NCBI GenBank assembly: GCA_001897745.1
Contig: MKUH01000025.1
Coordinates: forward strand, 45,987 to 109,986
Source of the DNA: Candidatus Accumulibacter sp. 66-26
GTDB lineage: Bacteria > Pseudomonadota > Gammaproteobacteria > Burkholderiales > Rhodocyclaceae
Reading direction: 5' to 3'
Length of the DNA stretch: 64,000 bases
Shown: positions 1-9,789 of the stretch, piece after piece
Layout of the letters: each line of letters begins with the position of its first letter
Numbering within the stretch: the first letter of the stretch is position 1
Notes under the pieces: generated by a model
The model's input: the letters and a program-made list of their open reading frames with translations, nothing else
What the model was told of the DNA's origin: nothing
Databases searched by the model: none
Program-made: the position numbers and the translations under genes

Positions 1-1
1 C

Positions 2-37
2 AGCACGCTCGCCATCGACGTCATGACCATCGACTAG
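2..37 (+). CDS. minC: C-terminal end of MinC (partial, cut by window edge)
   Basis: Only the last 11 codons before a TAG stop are present. The frame fits the end of a MinC C-terminal domain, whose last strand has a hydrophobic L-x-G-x-x-L-x-I pattern; here the visible part reads STLAIDVMTID. The main support is context: the frame ends about 75 bases before minD, as in the usual minC-minD-minE operon. The residues alone are too few for firm identification. Confidence 0.45.
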   Translation, partial: STLAIDVMTID

Positions 38-111
38 AACAAGATTGCTGCAAGGCAACACAAAACCCCATCCACAGGTAAAATCCCTTTTTTTTGAACG
101 GAGAAGCATCC

Positions 112-927
112 GTGACCCGCATCATCGTCGTTACCTCCGGCAAAGGCGGCGTGGGCAAGACCACGACCAGCGCCAGTTTCTCCTCGGGCCTCGCCCTGCG
201 CGGCTTCAAGACCGCTGTCATCGACTTCGACGTCGGCCTGCGCAACCTCGACCTGATCATGGGTTGCGAGCGCCGCGTCGTCTATGACCTGGTCAACGTG
301 CTCAACGGCGAAGCCTCGCTCAACCAGGCGCTGATCAAGGACAAGCACTGCGACAACCTGTTCGTGCTGCCCGCCTCGCAGACGCGCGACAAGGACGCGC
401 TGACCGAGGAAGGCGTCGAGAAGGTGCTGAAGGAGCTCGAACACATGGGCTTCGACTACATCGTCTGCGACTCGCCGGCCGGCATCGAGCGCGGCGCCGT
501 GATGGCGCTTACCTTCGCCGACGAGGCGATCGTCGTCTCCAACCCGGAAGTCTCCTCGGTGCGCGACTCGGACCGCATCCTCGGCATCCTGCAGGCCAAG
601 TCGCGGCGCGCCCAGTCCGGCGGCGAACCGGTCAAGGAACACCTGCTGATCACGCGCTACTCGCCGAAGCGCGTCGACGACGGCGAGATGCTGTCGTACA
701 AGGACGTGCAGGAAATCCTGCGCGTGCCGATCATCGGCGTCATTCCCGAATCGGAAATGGTCCTGCAGTCCTCCAACCAGGGCTCGCCGGCCATCCACCT
801 GAAGGGCAGCGACGTCTCCGAGGCCTACCTCGACGTGGTCGGCCGCTTCCTCGGCGAAGACCACCCGCTGCGCTTCGTCGATTACGAAAAGCCCGGCATC
901 CTCAAGCGCCTGTTCGGAGGGAAATAG
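112..927 (+). CDS. minD: Septum site-determining ATPase MinD
   Basis: MinD is the membrane-associated ATPase that recruits MinC to block FtsZ assembly near the poles and is cycled by MinE. The deviant Walker A motif GKGGVGKTT lies at the N-terminus (about residues 9-17), followed by the [12 protein letters not shown] segment typical of MinD and the switch region [11 protein letters not shown]. The C-terminus ends in a basic amphipathic helix ([10 protein letters not shown]), the membrane-targeting sequence. The GTG at 112 is chosen because a GGAG sits 8 bases upstream and the protein then begins [13 protein letters not shown], as in relatives; a TTG at 94 is also in frame. The length of 271 residues is normal. 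minE follows after 2 bases. Confidence 0.96.
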   Translation: MTRIIVVTSGKGGVGKTTTSASFSSGLALRGFKTAVIDFDVGLRNLDLIMGCERRVVYDLVNVLNGEASLNQALIKDKHCDNLFVLPASQTRDKDALTEEGVEKVLKELEHMGFDYIVCDSPAGIERGAVMALTFADEAIVVSNPEVSSVRDSDRILGILQAKSRRAQSGGEPVKEHLLITRYSPKRVDDGEMLSYKDVQEILRVPIIGVIPESEMVLQSSNQGSPAIHLKGSDVSEAYLDVVGRFLGEDHPLRFVDYEKPGILKRLFGGK

Positions 928-929
928 GC

Positions 930-1196
930 ATGTCCCTGCTCAACTACCTCTTCGGCACCAAGCAGAAGACGGCGACCATCGCCAAGGAACGCCTGCAGCT
1001 GATCATCGCGCACGAACGCAGCGACCTCGGCAGCAAGCCCGACTTCCTGCCCGACCTGCAGAAGGAACTGATCGCCGTCATTTCCAAGTACGTCTCGGTC
1101 AATCCGGACGACATCAAGGTGTCGCTCGAGAAACAGGACAACTACGAAGTGCTGGAAGTGAACATCGTGCTGCCGGAGCCCGGCAACACGCGCTGA
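930..1196 (+). CDS. minE: Cell division topological specificity factor MinE
   Basis: MinE stimulates MinD ATPase and drives pole-to-pole oscillation, which restricts division to midcell. The 88-residue protein has the N-terminal amphipathic membrane-binding stretch (MSLLNYLFG), the MinD-contacting segment [16 protein letters not shown], and the dimerising beta-rich C-terminal part with [19 protein letters not shown]. It starts 2 bases after minD stops, so the two are translationally linked. A strong intrinsic terminator follows at 1249-1294, closing the min operon. Confidence 0.96.
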   Translation: MSLLNYLFGTKQKTATIAKERLQLIIAHERSDLGSKPDFLPDLQKELIAVISKYVSVNPDDIKVSLEKQDNYEVLEVNIVLPEPGNTR

Positions 1197-1248
1197 TTCG
1201 CCGCGCCTCCGCCGGCCCGTCCGGCGCGCCGTTCCGCCTGTCGCACCA

Positions 1249-1294
1249 CAATCGCTTGCCCGCCCGACCGGCGGCAAGCGATTGACTATTTTTT
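1249..1294 (+). terminator. Intrinsic terminator after minE
   Basis: A perfect 12-bp stem pairs 1249-1260 with 1273-1284 around a 12-base loop. A run of six T residues follows at 1289-1294. It sits between minE and dusB and should end the min operon transcript. Confidence 0.85.
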
Positions 1295-1354
1295 AGGCAG
1301 TAAACCGGGTAAAATCCGCCCCTTCCTCCTGCCCTGCCCCCGCCCGTCACGCCC

Positions 1355-2401
1355 ATGGAATTCGTCGGTTTCACGCTCAGGAACAATCTATTCGTCGCCC
1401 CGATGGCCGGGGTGACCGATCGTCCTTTCCGCCAGCTGTGCAAGAAGCTGGGGGCCGGACTCGCCGTTTCCGAGATGGTCACCTCGAACTCGCTGCTCTA
1501 CGGCAGCGCCAAGACGCAGCGGCGCGCCAACCACGACGGCGAGGTCGAGCCGATCTCGGTGCAGATCGCCGGCGCCGACCCGCAGATGATGGCCGACGCC
1601 GCCCGCCACAACGTCGAGCGCGGCGCGCAGATCATCGATATCAACATGGGTTGCCCGGCCAAGAAGATCTGCAACGTGATGGCCGGCTCCGCGCTGCTCA
1701 AGGACGAGCCGCTGGTCGGGCGCATCCTCGAGAGCGTCGTGCGCGCCGTGCCCGACACGCCGGTGACGCTGAAGATCCGCACCGGCTGGGACAAGACCAA
1801 CCGCAACGCGCTGCAGATCCTGCGCATCGCCGAACAGTCGGGCATCCGCGCGCTGGCCATGCACGGGCGCACGCGCGCCTGCGGCTACACCGGCCACGCC
1901 GAATACGAAACGATCGCCGCCGTGAAGGCCGCGGCAGGCATTCCGATCATCGCCAACGGCGACATCACGACGCCGGAAAAGGCCAGGCAGGTGCTCGATC
2001 TCACCGGCGCCGACGCCGTCATGATCGGCCGCGCCGCGCAGGGGCGCCCCTGGCTGTTCCGCGAGATCGAGCATTACCTGAAAACCGGCACCCATCTGCT
2101 GCCGCCGCGCGTCGCCGAAATCCACGAGGTGCTGCTCGCGCACCTGGAAGACCTCTACGACTTCTACGGCATCGAAACCGGCGTGCGCGTCGCGCGCAAG
2201 CACATCTCCTGGTACACCAAGGGGCTGGTCGGCTCGGCCAGCTTCCGCCACATGATGAACCAGCTGCCCGACATCGCGCAGCAGCGGCGGGCGGTCAACG
2301 ACTTCTTCTACAGCCTCGCCGAACAAGACGAACATCTGAGCTACCAAGAGAGTAGCGACGACAACAACAGTAACGAAAACAAGGAGGGACTCGCAGCATG
2401 A
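1355..2401 (+). CDS. dusB: tRNA-dihydrouridine synthase B
   Basis: DusB is an FMN- and NADPH-dependent enzyme that reduces specific uridines in the tRNA D-loop. The TIM-barrel signature APMAGVTDRPFR lies at residues 15-26. The catalytic-cysteine motif NMGCPAKK is near residue 100, and the flavin phosphate site GADAVMIGRAAQGRPW is near 220. The C-terminal helical RNA-binding domain follows. The last about 20 residues are polar (SSDDNNSNENK), a variable tail. The gene overlaps fis by 4 bases (ATGA), the conserved dusB-fis arrangement of proteobacteria, where fis expression depends on translation of the upstream gene. Confidence 0.95.
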   Translation: MEFVGFTLRNNLFVAPMAGVTDRPFRQLCKKLGAGLAVSEMVTSNSLLYGSAKTQRRANHDGEVEPISVQIAGADPQMMADAARHNVERGAQIIDINMGCPAKKICNVMAGSALLKDEPLVGRILESVVRAVPDTPVTLKIRTGWDKTNRNALQILRIAEQSGIRALAMHGRTRACGYTGHAEYETIAAVKAAAGIPIIANGDITTPEKARQVLDLTGADAVMIGRAAQGRPWLFREIEHYLKTGTHLLPPRVAEIHEVLLAHLEDLYDFYGIETGVRVARKHISWYTKGLVGSASFRHMMNQLPDIAQQRRAVNDFFYSLAEQDEHLSYQESSDDNNSNENKEGLAA

Positions 2402-2637
2402 AGCGTAGCAATGACATTTCCACCTGCGTCTATGGCGCGCTGGAAACCTATTTTCACGATCTGGACGGCGAGAAGCCCGCCGCCGTCTACAACATGGTGA
2501 TCAAGAGCGTCGAACGCCCGATGCTCGAAGTCGTCCTCAAGCAGGCCGGCGGCAACCAGACGCTGGCCGCCGAAATCCTCGGCATCAACCGCAACACGCT
2601 GCGCAAGAAGCTCGTCGACTACAAACTCGTCGCCTGA
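2398..2637 (+). CDS. fis: DNA-binding protein Fis
   Basis: Fis is a small nucleoid-associated DNA-bending protein that acts in rRNA promoter activation and chromosome organisation. The protein of 79 residues is almost entirely the Fis/NtrC-type C-terminal helix-turn-helix domain. [20 protein letters not shown] (about residues 50-69) is the recognition element. The N-terminal beta-hairpin arm is short, as in beta-proteobacterial forms. The start overlaps the dusB stop (ATGA), so translation is probably coupled. purH follows after 47 bases. Confidence 0.94.
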   Translation: MKRSNDISTCVYGALETYFHDLDGEKPAAVYNMVIKSVERPMLEVVLKQAGGNQTLAAEILGINRNTLRKKLVDYKLVA

Positions 2638-2684
2638 ACACCGCGCCGCGCCTCCGATTCACCGTTTCCGATAGCTCCCCGACC

Positions 2685-4262
2685 ATGAAAATCCGTCAAG
2701 CCCTGATCAGCCTCTCCGACAAGCGCGGCGCGCTCGAATTCGCCCAAGGCCTCGCCGCCCAGGGCGTCAAGCTCCTGTCCACCGGCGGCACCGCCAAACT
2801 GCTGCGCAATGCGGGCCTCGCCGTCACCGAGATCGGCGATTACACCGGCTTCCCGGAAATGCTCGACGGCCGCGTCAAGACGCTGCATCCGAAGGTGCAC
2901 GGCGGCATCCTGGCGCGCCGCGACCTGCCCGAGCACATGGCGACGATCGCCGCGCACGAAATTCCGACGATCGACCTCGTCTGCGTCAACCTCTACCCCT
3001 TCCGCGAAACGGTCGCCAAGCCGGGCGTCACGCTCGAAGACGCGATCGAGAACATTGACATCGGCGGCCCGGCCATGGTCCGCTCGTCGGCCAAGAACTA
3101 CGCCGGCGTCGCCATCGTCACCGACCCCGAGGACTACAGCGCCCTGCTCGGCGAAATGCAGGCCAACGACGGCGCGCTCTCGCTGGCGACCCGCTTCGGC
3201 CTCGCCAAGAAGGCCTTCGTGCACACCGCGCGCTACGACTCGGCGATCGCCAACTGGCTGACCGCGCTCGAATCGACGGCCGAGGAAGCGCCCCGCCTGT
3301 CGCCCTTCCCGACCGCGCTGCAGACCGCCTTCGACCGCGTCGAAACCCTGCGCTACGGCGAGAATCCCCACCAGCAGGCAGCCTTCTACCGCGACCCGAC
3401 GCCGACCGCCGGCGCCATCGCAAACTACGCGCAGCTGCAGGGCAAGGAACTGTCCTACAACAACATCGCCGACGCCGACGCCGCTTGGGAATGCGTCAAG
3501 ACCTTCGCCACGCCGGCCTGCGTCATCATCAAGCACGCCAACCCCTGCGGCGTGGCGATCGGCGGGCAGCTGCTCGAAGCCTACGAAAAGGCCTTCAAGA
3601 CCGATTCGACCTCGGCCTTCGGCGGCATCATCGCCTTCAACGGCACGGTCGACGTCGACGTGGTCAACGCCATGAACGAGCGCAAGCACTTCGTCGAAGT
3701 GCTGATCGCGCCGGCCTTCACGCTGGCCGCCAAGGCGCTGCTCGCCGCCAAGGCCAATCTGCGCGTGCTCGAAGTGCCGCTCGACAACGCCTACCACGCC
3801 TTCGAACTGAAGCGCGTCGGCGGCGGCCTGCTGGTGCAGACGCCGGACATGTTCAACGTGCAGCCGTCCGACCTCAAGGTCGTCACCAAGAAGGCGCCGA
3901 CCGACCGCCAGCTCGAAGACCTGCTCTTCGCCTACCGCGTCGCCAAGTTCGTCAAGTCCAACGCCATCGTCTTCTGCGGCGGCGGCATGACGCTCGGCGT
4001 CGGCGCCGGCCAGATGAGCCGCGTCGATTCGACGCGCATCGCCGTCATCAAGGCGCAGAACGCCGGCCTCGCGCTGGCCGGCGCCTGCGTCGCCTCGGAC
4101 GCCTTCTTCCCCTTCCGCGACGGCGTCGACGTGCTCGCCGCCGCCGGCGCCCAGGCCGTCATCCAGCCGGGCGGCTCGATGCGCGACGAGGAAGTGATCG
4201 CCGCCGCCGACGAGCACGGCCTGGCCATGGTCGTCACCGGCGCCCGCCACTTCCGGCATTGA
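2685..4262 (+). CDS. purH: Bifunctional AICAR formyltransferase / IMP cyclohydrolase
   Basis: PurH performs the last two steps of de novo IMP synthesis: formylation of AICAR with 10-formyl-THF and ring closure. The N-terminal MGS-like cyclohydrolase domain (about residues 1-190) contains [27 protein letters not shown] and [18 protein letters not shown]. The C-terminal transformylase domain contains [17 protein letters not shown] and the end motif VTGARHFRH. The length of 525 residues is normal. It lies in the fis-purH-(pagP-like)-purD run, the common beta-proteobacterial grouping of purH with purD. Confidence 0.97.
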   Translation: MKIRQALISLSDKRGALEFAQGLAAQGVKLLSTGGTAKLLRNAGLAVTEIGDYTGFPEMLDGRVKTLHPKVHGGILARRDLPEHMATIAAHEIPTIDLVCVNLYPFRETVAKPGVTLEDAIENIDIGGPAMVRSSAKNYAGVAIVTDPEDYSALLGEMQANDGALSLATRFGLAKKAFVHTARYDSAIANWLTALESTAEEAPRLSPFPTALQTAFDRVETLRYGENPHQQAAFYRDPTPTAGAIANYAQLQGKELSYNNIADADAAWECVKTFATPACVIIKHANPCGVAIGGQLLEAYEKAFKTDSTSAFGGIIAFNGTVDVDVVNAMNERKHFVEVLIAPAFTLAAKALLAAKANLRVLEVPLDNAYHAFELKRVGGGLLVQTPDMFNVQPSDLKVVTKKAPTDRQLEDLLFAYRVAKFVKSNAIVFCGGGMTLGVGAGQMSRVDSTRIAVIKAQNAGLALAGACVASDAFFPFRDGVDVLAAAGAQAVIQPGGSMRDEEVIAAADEHGLAMVVTGARHFRH

Positions 4263-4270
4263 GCCAGGGC

Positions 4271-4840
4271 ATGCGCATCCTTTCGACGACCGGCCGGCTG
4301 CTCCTTGCCGGCAGCCTCGCGCTGCCGCTCGGCAGCGCCCGCGCCGACGCGCCTGAAGCGCCGGCGCCCGGCTTTTTCAACCGCGTCCAGCAACGCGTCG
4401 AAAGCACCTGGCGGGACGGACAAACCGAGCTCTACGTCCCGCTGCACACCCGCCACATGCGCTGGGCGTACACGCGGGAACAGATCGACGGCTACAACGA
4501 GACGCCGCTCGGCCTCGGCCTCGGGCGCGGCCGCTACGACGCGAACGGCGACTGGCACGGCCTCTACGTGATGGGCTTCCAGGATTCGCACTTCAAGCCC
4601 GAGTACATGTTCGGCTACGGCTACAAGACCTACTGGCCGGTGAGCGGCGCGCTCAAGGCCGGCCTGGGCTACACGGCCTTTCTCACGACGCGCTCGGACA
4701 TCGCGCACTACACGCCGATCCCCGGCATCCTGCCGATCGCCTCGCTTGAATACGAGCGCTTTTCGCTCGACGCCACCTACGTTCCCGGCGGCAAGGGCAA
4801 CGGCAACATCCTCTTCATCTGGAGCAAGGTGCGCTTCTAG
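4271..4840 (+). CDS. pagP: PagP-like lipid A acyltransferase (outer-membrane barrel)
   Basis: PagP enzymes transfer a palmitoyl chain from phospholipid to lipid A in the outer membrane and help resist antimicrobial peptides. The protein of 189 residues has a signal peptide (about 1-25, ending SARADA), an N-terminal amphipathic helix, and alternating beta strands ending in aromatic FIWSKVRF, typical of an 8-strand barrel. Likely catalytic residues are a His in [14 protein letters not shown] and the Asp-Ser of [15 protein letters not shown]. The ATG at 4271 lies 8 bases after the purH stop. The same frame is open far upstream inside purH, but only this start yields a signal peptide. Placement between purH and purD looks like a lineage-specific insertion. 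Confidence 0.82.
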   Translation: MRILSTTGRLLLAGSLALPLGSARADAPEAPAPGFFNRVQQRVESTWRDGQTELYVPLHTRHMRWAYTREQIDGYNETPLGLGLGRGRYDANGDWHGLYVMGFQDSHFKPEYMFGYGYKTYWPVSGALKAGLGYTAFLTTRSDIAHYTPIPGILPIASLEYERFSLDATYVPGGKGNGNILFIWSKVRF

Positions 4841-4878
4841 GCGCGCGCTCCGTCGTCATCCTTTGAGGTTCACCTGAC

Positions 4879-6156
4879 ATGAAACTTCTCGTCATCGGCG
4901 GCGGCGGCCGCGAACATGCATTGGCCTGGCGCCTGGCCAAGACTCCCGGCCTGCAGAAGGTCTATGTCGCGCCGGGCAACGCCGGCACGGCGCGCGAGCA
5001 CGAACTGGAAAACGTCGACATCACCGATCCGGTGGCGCTCGCCGACTTCGCCGAACGCGAAAAAATCCATCTCACCGTGGTCGGCCCCGAAGCACCGCTC
5101 GCGGCCGGCGTGGTCAACGTCTTCCGCGCGCGCGGCCTGAAGATCTTCGGCCCGAGCAAGGAAGCCGCGCAGCTCGAAAGCTCGAAGGACTTCGCCAAGC
5201 GCTTCATGGCCCGCCACGCGATCCCGACCGCCGGCTTCGAGACCTTCTCCGACATCGCCGCGGCGCATGCCTACGTCGACGCCAAGGGTGCACCGATCGT
5301 CGTCAAGGCCGACGGCCTCGCCGCCGGCAAGGGCGTCGTCGTCGCCACGAGCCTTGAAGAAGCGCACGCCGCGATCGACGACATGCTCTCCGGCAACAAA
5401 TTGGGGGACGCGGGCGCGCGCGTCGTCATCGAGGACTTCCTCGACGGCGAGGAAGCCAGCTTCATCGTCATGGTCGACGGCAAGAACGTGCTGGCGCTCG
5501 CCTCCAGCCAGGACCACAAGCGCATCGGCGACGGCGACACCGGGCCGAACACCGGCGGCATGGGCGCCTACTCGCCGGCGCCGGTGGTGACGCCGGAAGT
5601 GCACGCCAAGGCGATGCGCGAAATCATCCTGCCGACCGTGCGCGGCATGGCCGCCGACGGCATTCCCTACACCGGCTTCCTGTACGCCGGGCTGATGATC
5701 GGCAAGGACGGTTCGGTCAAGACGCTCGAGTTCAACTGCCGCATGGGCGACCCGGAAACGCAGCCGATCCTGATGCGCCTCAAGTCCGACCTGCTGACGC
5801 TGCTCGAACACGCGGTCGCCGGCAAGCTCGACCAGATCGAGGCCGAATGGGACCGCCGCGTTGCGCTCGGCGTCGTGCTCGCCGCCGCCAACTACCCGGA
5901 CACGCCGCGCAAGGGCGACGCGATCACCGGTCTGCCGGCCGGCAACAGCTTCGGCGAAGACGCGCACGTCTTCCACGCCGGCACCGGCGAACGGGACGGC
6001 CAGGTCGTCACCGCCGGCGGCCGCGTGCTCTGCGTCACGGCGCTCGGCGAGAACGTCAAGCAGGCGCAGAAGCGCGCCTACGAGGCGCTGCTCGGCATCC
6101 ACTTCGACGGCATGCAGTACCGCAAGGACATCGGCTACCGCGCGCTCTCCCGCTGA
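4879..6156 (+). CDS. purD: Phosphoribosylamine-glycine ligase
   Basis: PurD ligates glycine to 5-phosphoribosylamine with ATP in de novo purine synthesis. The ATP-grasp architecture is complete: N-terminal domain [30 protein letters not shown], the ATP-binding lid [12 protein letters not shown] near residue 150, [20 protein letters not shown] near 215, and the metal-binding ECRMGDPE-like motif here read as [11 protein letters not shown] near 290. The 425-residue length is typical. It follows the PagP-like gene by 38 bases and is probably cotranscribed with purH. Confidence 0.97.
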   Translation: MKLLVIGGGGREHALAWRLAKTPGLQKVYVAPGNAGTAREHELENVDITDPVALADFAEREKIHLTVVGPEAPLAAGVVNVFRARGLKIFGPSKEAAQLESSKDFAKRFMARHAIPTAGFETFSDIAAAHAYVDAKGAPIVVKADGLAAGKGVVVATSLEEAHAAIDDMLSGNKLGDAGARVVIEDFLDGEEASFIVMVDGKNVLALASSQDHKRIGDGDTGPNTGGMGAYSPAPVVTPEVHAKAMREIILPTVRGMAADGIPYTGFLYAGLMIGKDGSVKTLEFNCRMGDPETQPILMRLKSDLLTLLEHAVAGKLDQIEAEWDRRVALGVVLAAANYPDTPRKGDAITGLPAGNSFGEDAHVFHAGTGERDGQVVTAGGRVLCVTALGENVKQAQKRAYEALLGIHFDGMQYRKDIGYRALSR

Positions 6157-6250
6157 GCGCGCAAGCTGCCCTACGCCGACCGCCGGCCGGGAGCGCGCCT
6201 CCCGGCCGGCCCTCTCCCGCTTTCGACGGCGGCGAAGAAACGACGAGACG

Positions 6251-7165
6251 ATGAACACGCAAGCACTCAAGGACTACTTCAGCGGCCTGCAGCGCCGCAT
6301 CGTGGACGCGGCCGAAGCGCTCGAAGGCCCGACCGGCAAGCGCTTCACCGCCGATCCCTGGCAGAAGCCGCCCGGCCAACCGCTCGGCGGCAGCGGCGTC
6401 ACCTGCATCGTCGAGGGCGGCCGCGTCTTCGAACGCGGCGGCGTCGCCTTCTCGCACGTCAGCGGCGGCGCGCTGCCGGCCTCGGCCACCGCCAAGCGCC
6501 CCGAGCTGTCCGGGCGCAGCTTCGAGGCGATGGGCGTCTCGCTGGTCCTGCACCCGGAAAATCCCTACTGTCCGACCGCGCACATGAACGTGCGCGCGCT
6601 GGTCGCCAGCAAGCCGGGCGAAGACGACGTGTGGTGGTTCGGCGGCGGCATGGACCTGACGCCCTACTATCCCTTCGCCGAGGACATCCGCCACTTCCAC
6701 GCCGCCTGCAAGACGGCGCTCGCGCCCTACGGCGCCGACACGCACGCGCGCTACAAGAAGTGGTGCGACGAGTATTTCTTCCTGAAGCACCGCAACGAAC
6801 CGCGCGGCGTCGGCGGCATCTTCTTCGACGACCTCAATGAAGGCAGCTTCGAGCACTGCTTCGCGCTGACGCGCGCCGTCGGCGACGCCTTCGCCGGCGC
6901 CTACCTACCGCTTCTGGAGAAGCGCCAGCACACGCCCTACGGCGAGCGCGAACGCGACTTCCAGGCCTACCGGCGCGGACGCTACGTCGAATTCAACCTG
7001 GTCTGGGATCGCGGCACGCTGTTCGGCCTGCAGTCGGGCGGCCGCACCGAATCGATCCTGATGTCGCTGCCGCCCGTCGTCAAATGGCGCTACGACTGGC
7101 AGCCAGAAGCCGGCTCGCCGGAAGCCGAGCTGTACGCCATGCTCGAACCGCGCGACTGGGTGTAG
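6251..7165 (+). CDS. hemF: Oxygen-dependent coproporphyrinogen III oxidase
   Basis: HemF decarboxylates two propionates of coproporphyrinogen III using O2 to give protoporphyrinogen IX. Family motifs are present: SVVLHP-like [20 protein letters not shown] near residue 95, the [14 protein letters not shown] segment near 125, [16 protein letters not shown] near 180, and the C-terminal [17 protein letters not shown]. The ATG at 6251 gives 304 residues, the usual length. The frame is open upstream through the purD end, but that part has no homology pattern. Its presence implies aerobic or microaerobic haem synthesis. Confidence 0.96.
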   Translation: MNTQALKDYFSGLQRRIVDAAEALEGPTGKRFTADPWQKPPGQPLGGSGVTCIVEGGRVFERGGVAFSHVSGGALPASATAKRPELSGRSFEAMGVSLVLHPENPYCPTAHMNVRALVASKPGEDDVWWFGGGMDLTPYYPFAEDIRHFHAACKTALAPYGADTHARYKKWCDEYFFLKHRNEPRGVGGIFFDDLNEGSFEHCFALTRAVGDAFAGAYLPLLEKRQHTPYGERERDFQAYRRGRYVEFNLVWDRGTLFGLQSGGRTESILMSLPPVVKWRYDWQPEAGSPEAELYAMLEPRDWV

Positions 7166-7177
7166 CTGCGCGCGATC

Positions 7178-7417
7178 CTATTTGAGCTTGCCGCGCACCA
7201 CGCGCACGCGGTCGGGCTTGGCGATCTGCATCGCGCCGCCGCCGCCGGCCAGATTCGTGCAGCGGCAGGCGCACTTGATGTGCGGCACCGAGTTGAGCAC
7301 CGCCGTGCAATCGAGGCACTCGTAATAGATGTCGCCGCCCACCGGCAGGTTGGCCGGATCGGGCGCCGGCTCGACCGGTTGGAACAGATAGATCTTGCGC
7401 AGATCGATATTCAGCAT
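7178..7417 (-). CDS. Small Cys-rich hypothetical protein
   Basis: The protein has 79 residues and no family I can name. It has a CLDC pair (about residues 34-37) and a CACRC cluster (49-53), giving five cysteines in 20 residues. This is compatible with a small zinc ribbon or another metal-binding knuckle. The N-terminus contains a hydrophobic strand and the C-terminus a basic strand (DRVRVVRGKLK). It lies between hemF (convergent) and hemY, both haem-synthesis genes, but nothing in the sequence shows that it belongs to that pathway. The start is placed at MLNID, preceded by GGGAGAGG. Confidence 0.6.
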   Translation of the reverse strand: MLNIDLRKIYLFQPVEPAPDPANLPVGGDIYYECLDCTAVLNSVPHIKCACRCTNLAGGGGAMQIAKPDRVRVVRGKLK

Positions 7418-7498
7418 CGCCAACCTCTCCCTTTGTTTTTCTGGCCGCGCCCATCCGGCGCGCACGGTCGGCCCGCATGGCCGGCCGGCTTCAAACGA

Positions 7499-8668
7499 TC
7501 AAACGATATTGCCGGCCGCCGCCCGGTAATGCGGCATCGCCTCGTCGGTGCGCCCGGTCTGCTCGAACAGGCGCGCCAGTTCGAGGCGCACCTCGCGCCG
7601 GTCGGCCAGCGACAGCGAGGCTTCGAGATAGCTTTGCGCCTTGCCCCACAGGCGCTGCGCCAGACACAGGCGGCCCAGCGCGAGCAGCAGCGGCGCATCG
7701 CCCGGATGCTGCGCCAGCCACTTGTCGGCGCGCGCGATGCGGGCGGTCAGGTCGCCGCCGCGACAGCGCCCGTAGAGGCCGGCCAGCGCCGAATCCCAGG
7801 TGCTGTCGAGCTGCGTTTCGATGAGTTGCTGCGCCTCGCTGTCGGCGCCGAGCGCGAGCAGCGCCTCGGCCGCCCCGCGCGTCAGGCGCGGGCTGTTTTC
7901 GCGCGCCGGAATCTGGCGCAGATAGGCGAGCAGGAGGGCGCGGTCGGCGCGCCGGCGCTGGATGTTTTCCCGGTGCGCCTTGAGCTTGATCTCGGCCGCC
8001 AGCTCGGGCACCAGGCCTTCGCGCTTTTCGAGCAGGCGCGCGATGCGCAGGACCTCGTCCCAGTTGCCGCAGCCCTGCTGGGCGCGCAGTTCGAGACGCA
8101 GGGCCGCGATGTGGCGCCCGGACAACTGCTGCAGACGCTGCAGCGCGGCGGCGGCATCGTCGAAGCGGCGCTCCTCGATCAGCATCTCGGCTTCGAGCAT
8201 CAGGCGCGCCGCCTGCATCTGCGGATCGTCGCGGCTGGCGCGTTCGAGCCAGCCTTCCTGCTTGTGCGGTTCGCGCAGGCGTTGCGCGGCGCGCGCGGCG
8301 ACGAGCGCGGCCAGACCCGGCGACTGGCCGGCGGCGTGCGCCTCGCCGGCCTTCTTCAGGGACTGCCCGAAGCGGCCCTCGAAAAGCAGGCGGACGGCGT
8401 CGTGGAAGGTGCCGGCGGCCTTGTCGCGCTGCCGGCGTTCGCGATAGGCGCGCACGCGGGCGGGCAGCGAAAGCGTCAGCGCGACGGTGCGCAGCAGCGC
8501 GTAGAGCACGGCGAACGCGCCGACGATGAGCGCGATCGCCAAGTTCAGAGAGATTTCCGCGCGATAGGGCGGAAATACCAGCAGGACGTAACCGTCGTTG
8601 AAGCGGGCGGCGAGCGAAATGCCGACCGCCGCGGCGAACAGCGCGAGCAGCCAGAGCAGCCCTCTCAT
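7499..8668 (-). CDS. hemY: HemY-type TPR membrane protein
   Basis: This is the proteobacterial HemY (not the protoporphyrinogen oxidase of that name), an inner-membrane protein with a periplasm- or cytosol-facing TPR domain found with hemC-hemD-hemX; its role in late haem synthesis is not settled. Two N-terminal membrane helices are visible (residues 3-20 and about 40-66), then the HemY-N region and TPR-like helical repeats to the end, for example DEVLRIARLLEKREGLV and APLLLALGRLCLAQRLWGKAQSYL. The length is 389. It overlaps hemX by 4 bases. Confidence 0.9.
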   Translation of the reverse strand: MRGLLWLLALFAAAVGISLAARFNDGYVLLVFPPYRAEISLNLAIALIVGAFAVLYALLRTVALTLSLPARVRAYRERRQRDKAAGTFHDAVRLLFEGRFGQSLKKAGEAHAAGQSPGLAALVAARAAQRLREPHKQEGWLERASRDDPQMQAARLMLEAEMLIEERRFDDAAAALQRLQQLSGRHIAALRLELRAQQGCGNWDEVLRIARLLEKREGLVPELAAEIKLKAHRENIQRRRADRALLLAYLRQIPARENSPRLTRGAAEALLALGADSEAQQLIETQLDSTWDSALAGLYGRCRGGDLTARIARADKWLAQHPGDAPLLLALGRLCLAQRLWGKAQSYLEASLSLADRREVRLELARLFEQTGRTDEAMPHYRAAAGNIV

Positions 8669-9789
8669 TTGCGTTGTTCCTTGCCGAGCTTGAAGGTCTT
8701 GATCGCCGCGAGGCTGTCGTTGAGCGTCGGCAGATCGATGCTGATCTCGCTCGCCGACAGCTGCTTGAGCGCGCCGAGCGCCGTCTGCGCCGCCTTGTCG
8801 CGCGCGTCGAAGTAGCGTTCGATCCAGGCCTGCGCGTACTTCAGTTCGTTGCGGAAGGTGCCCTGGTCGCGCGAGAGCAGCGCCAGGCGGGCGTTGAGCA
8901 GGCGCAGCTTGAGGTTCTCGCGCAGGAAGAAGGCCTGCCCCGGCGCCAGCAGCACCGGCTCGTCGCGGTCGAAGCGCTGGATGCGCACGAGGCTGCGCAC
9001 CTCATGCCAGAAATCGAGCCCCAGGCGCTGCCAGAAATCGAAGCTGGCGGCCGAGGCCGGCGCCGGCGGCGGCGCTTCCTTCGCCTTGCCTTCGTCGCGC
9101 GGACGGACGTCGACGGCGAGCGGCAGCGTGTCGACGGCGGCGATCACGTTCTCCAGGCGGACGTTCATGCCCGGCAGGTCGACCTGCGGCAGCGCGCGCA
9201 AGCGGTCGAGGTCGCGGTTGAGCACCTTGCGCAGCCCGATGAACTGCGGCCGGCTGCTGCCCGCCAGACGGGCGTCGGCGGCCTGCAGGGCGAGCACCGC
9301 GCCGCCGATGTTGCCGGCCAGCTGCAGCTGCTGGGCGGCCAGCGTCACGCTCTGTTCGATCTCGGCCAGCGCCCATTCGTCGCGGTTGCGCGCCAGATCC
9401 TGATAGAGGGTTTCCAGCGTCGCCTGCTGGCTCTGCGATTCGGCGACCTTGGCCTCGAGGGCGCCGAACTTGCCCTGCAGCGCGGCGACCTGCTCCTGCG
9501 CCTGATTGGCCAGCGCACGGCTTTCCTTGCCGGCGGTCTCGCTCTCGGACAGACGGCGCGCCAGTTCCTGCTGCGTGTCGGCGAGCTTCAGACGGGTCTC
9601 GATCCATTGCCAGCCGGCCAGCCCGAGGGCGACGACGGCGACGATCGCCCACGGATTGCGCCAGGCCGACGGCGCGGCGGAGGCGGACGCGGACGCGGCG
9701 GGAGGAAGCGGCGCGGCCGCCGCAGGCTGCGCGGCCGCCGGCTCCGGATTTTCGGACGGGGGAAGGGGGGGCGTACTGTTATCGGTCAT
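8665..9789 (-). CDS. hemX: HemX-like membrane protein
   Basis: This is the HemX protein that accompanies hemCD in proteobacteria; in enterobacteria it was annotated as a uroporphyrinogen methyltransferase, but it lacks that fold and its function is unclear. There is an N-terminal Ala/Pro-rich cytosolic segment (about 1-40), one membrane helix (WAIVAVVALGLAGWQW), a coiled coil (about 65-125, rich in Q, E and A), and a conserved globular C-terminal part. The start at 9789 overlaps the hemD stop (ATGA). The length is 374. It is read with hemC, hemD and hemY as one operon. Confidence 0.88.
   Translation of the reverse strand: MTDNSTPPLPPSENPEPAAAQPAAAAPLPPAASASASAAPSAWRNPWAIVAVVALGLAGWQWIETRLKLADTQQELARRLSESETAGKESRALANQAQEQVAALQGKFGALEAKVAESQSQQATLETLYQDLARNRDEWALAEIEQSVTLAAQQLQLAGNIGGAVLALQAADARLAGSSRPQFIGLRKVLNRDLDRLRALPQVDLPGMNVRLENVIAAVDTLPLAVDVRPRDEGKAKEAPPPAPASAASFDFWQRLGLDFWHEVRSLVRIQRFDRDEPVLLAPGQAFFLRENLKLRLLNARLALLSRDQGTFRNELKYAQAWIERYFDARDKAAQTALGALKQLSASEISIDLPTLNDSLAAIKTFKLGKEQRK

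Noticed and set aside
1282..1315. TTGACT and TAAAAT as a dusB promoter
   Set aside because: The two hexamers are 22 bases apart, too far for a normal sigma-70 promoter, and TTGACT overlaps the terminator of the min operon.
2619..4259. Long open frame opposite purH (546 codons)
   Set aside because: It mirrors purH codons; the sequence is Asp/Glu/Val/Arg-rich with no motif or ribosome site. Such frames arise by chance in very GC-rich coding DNA.
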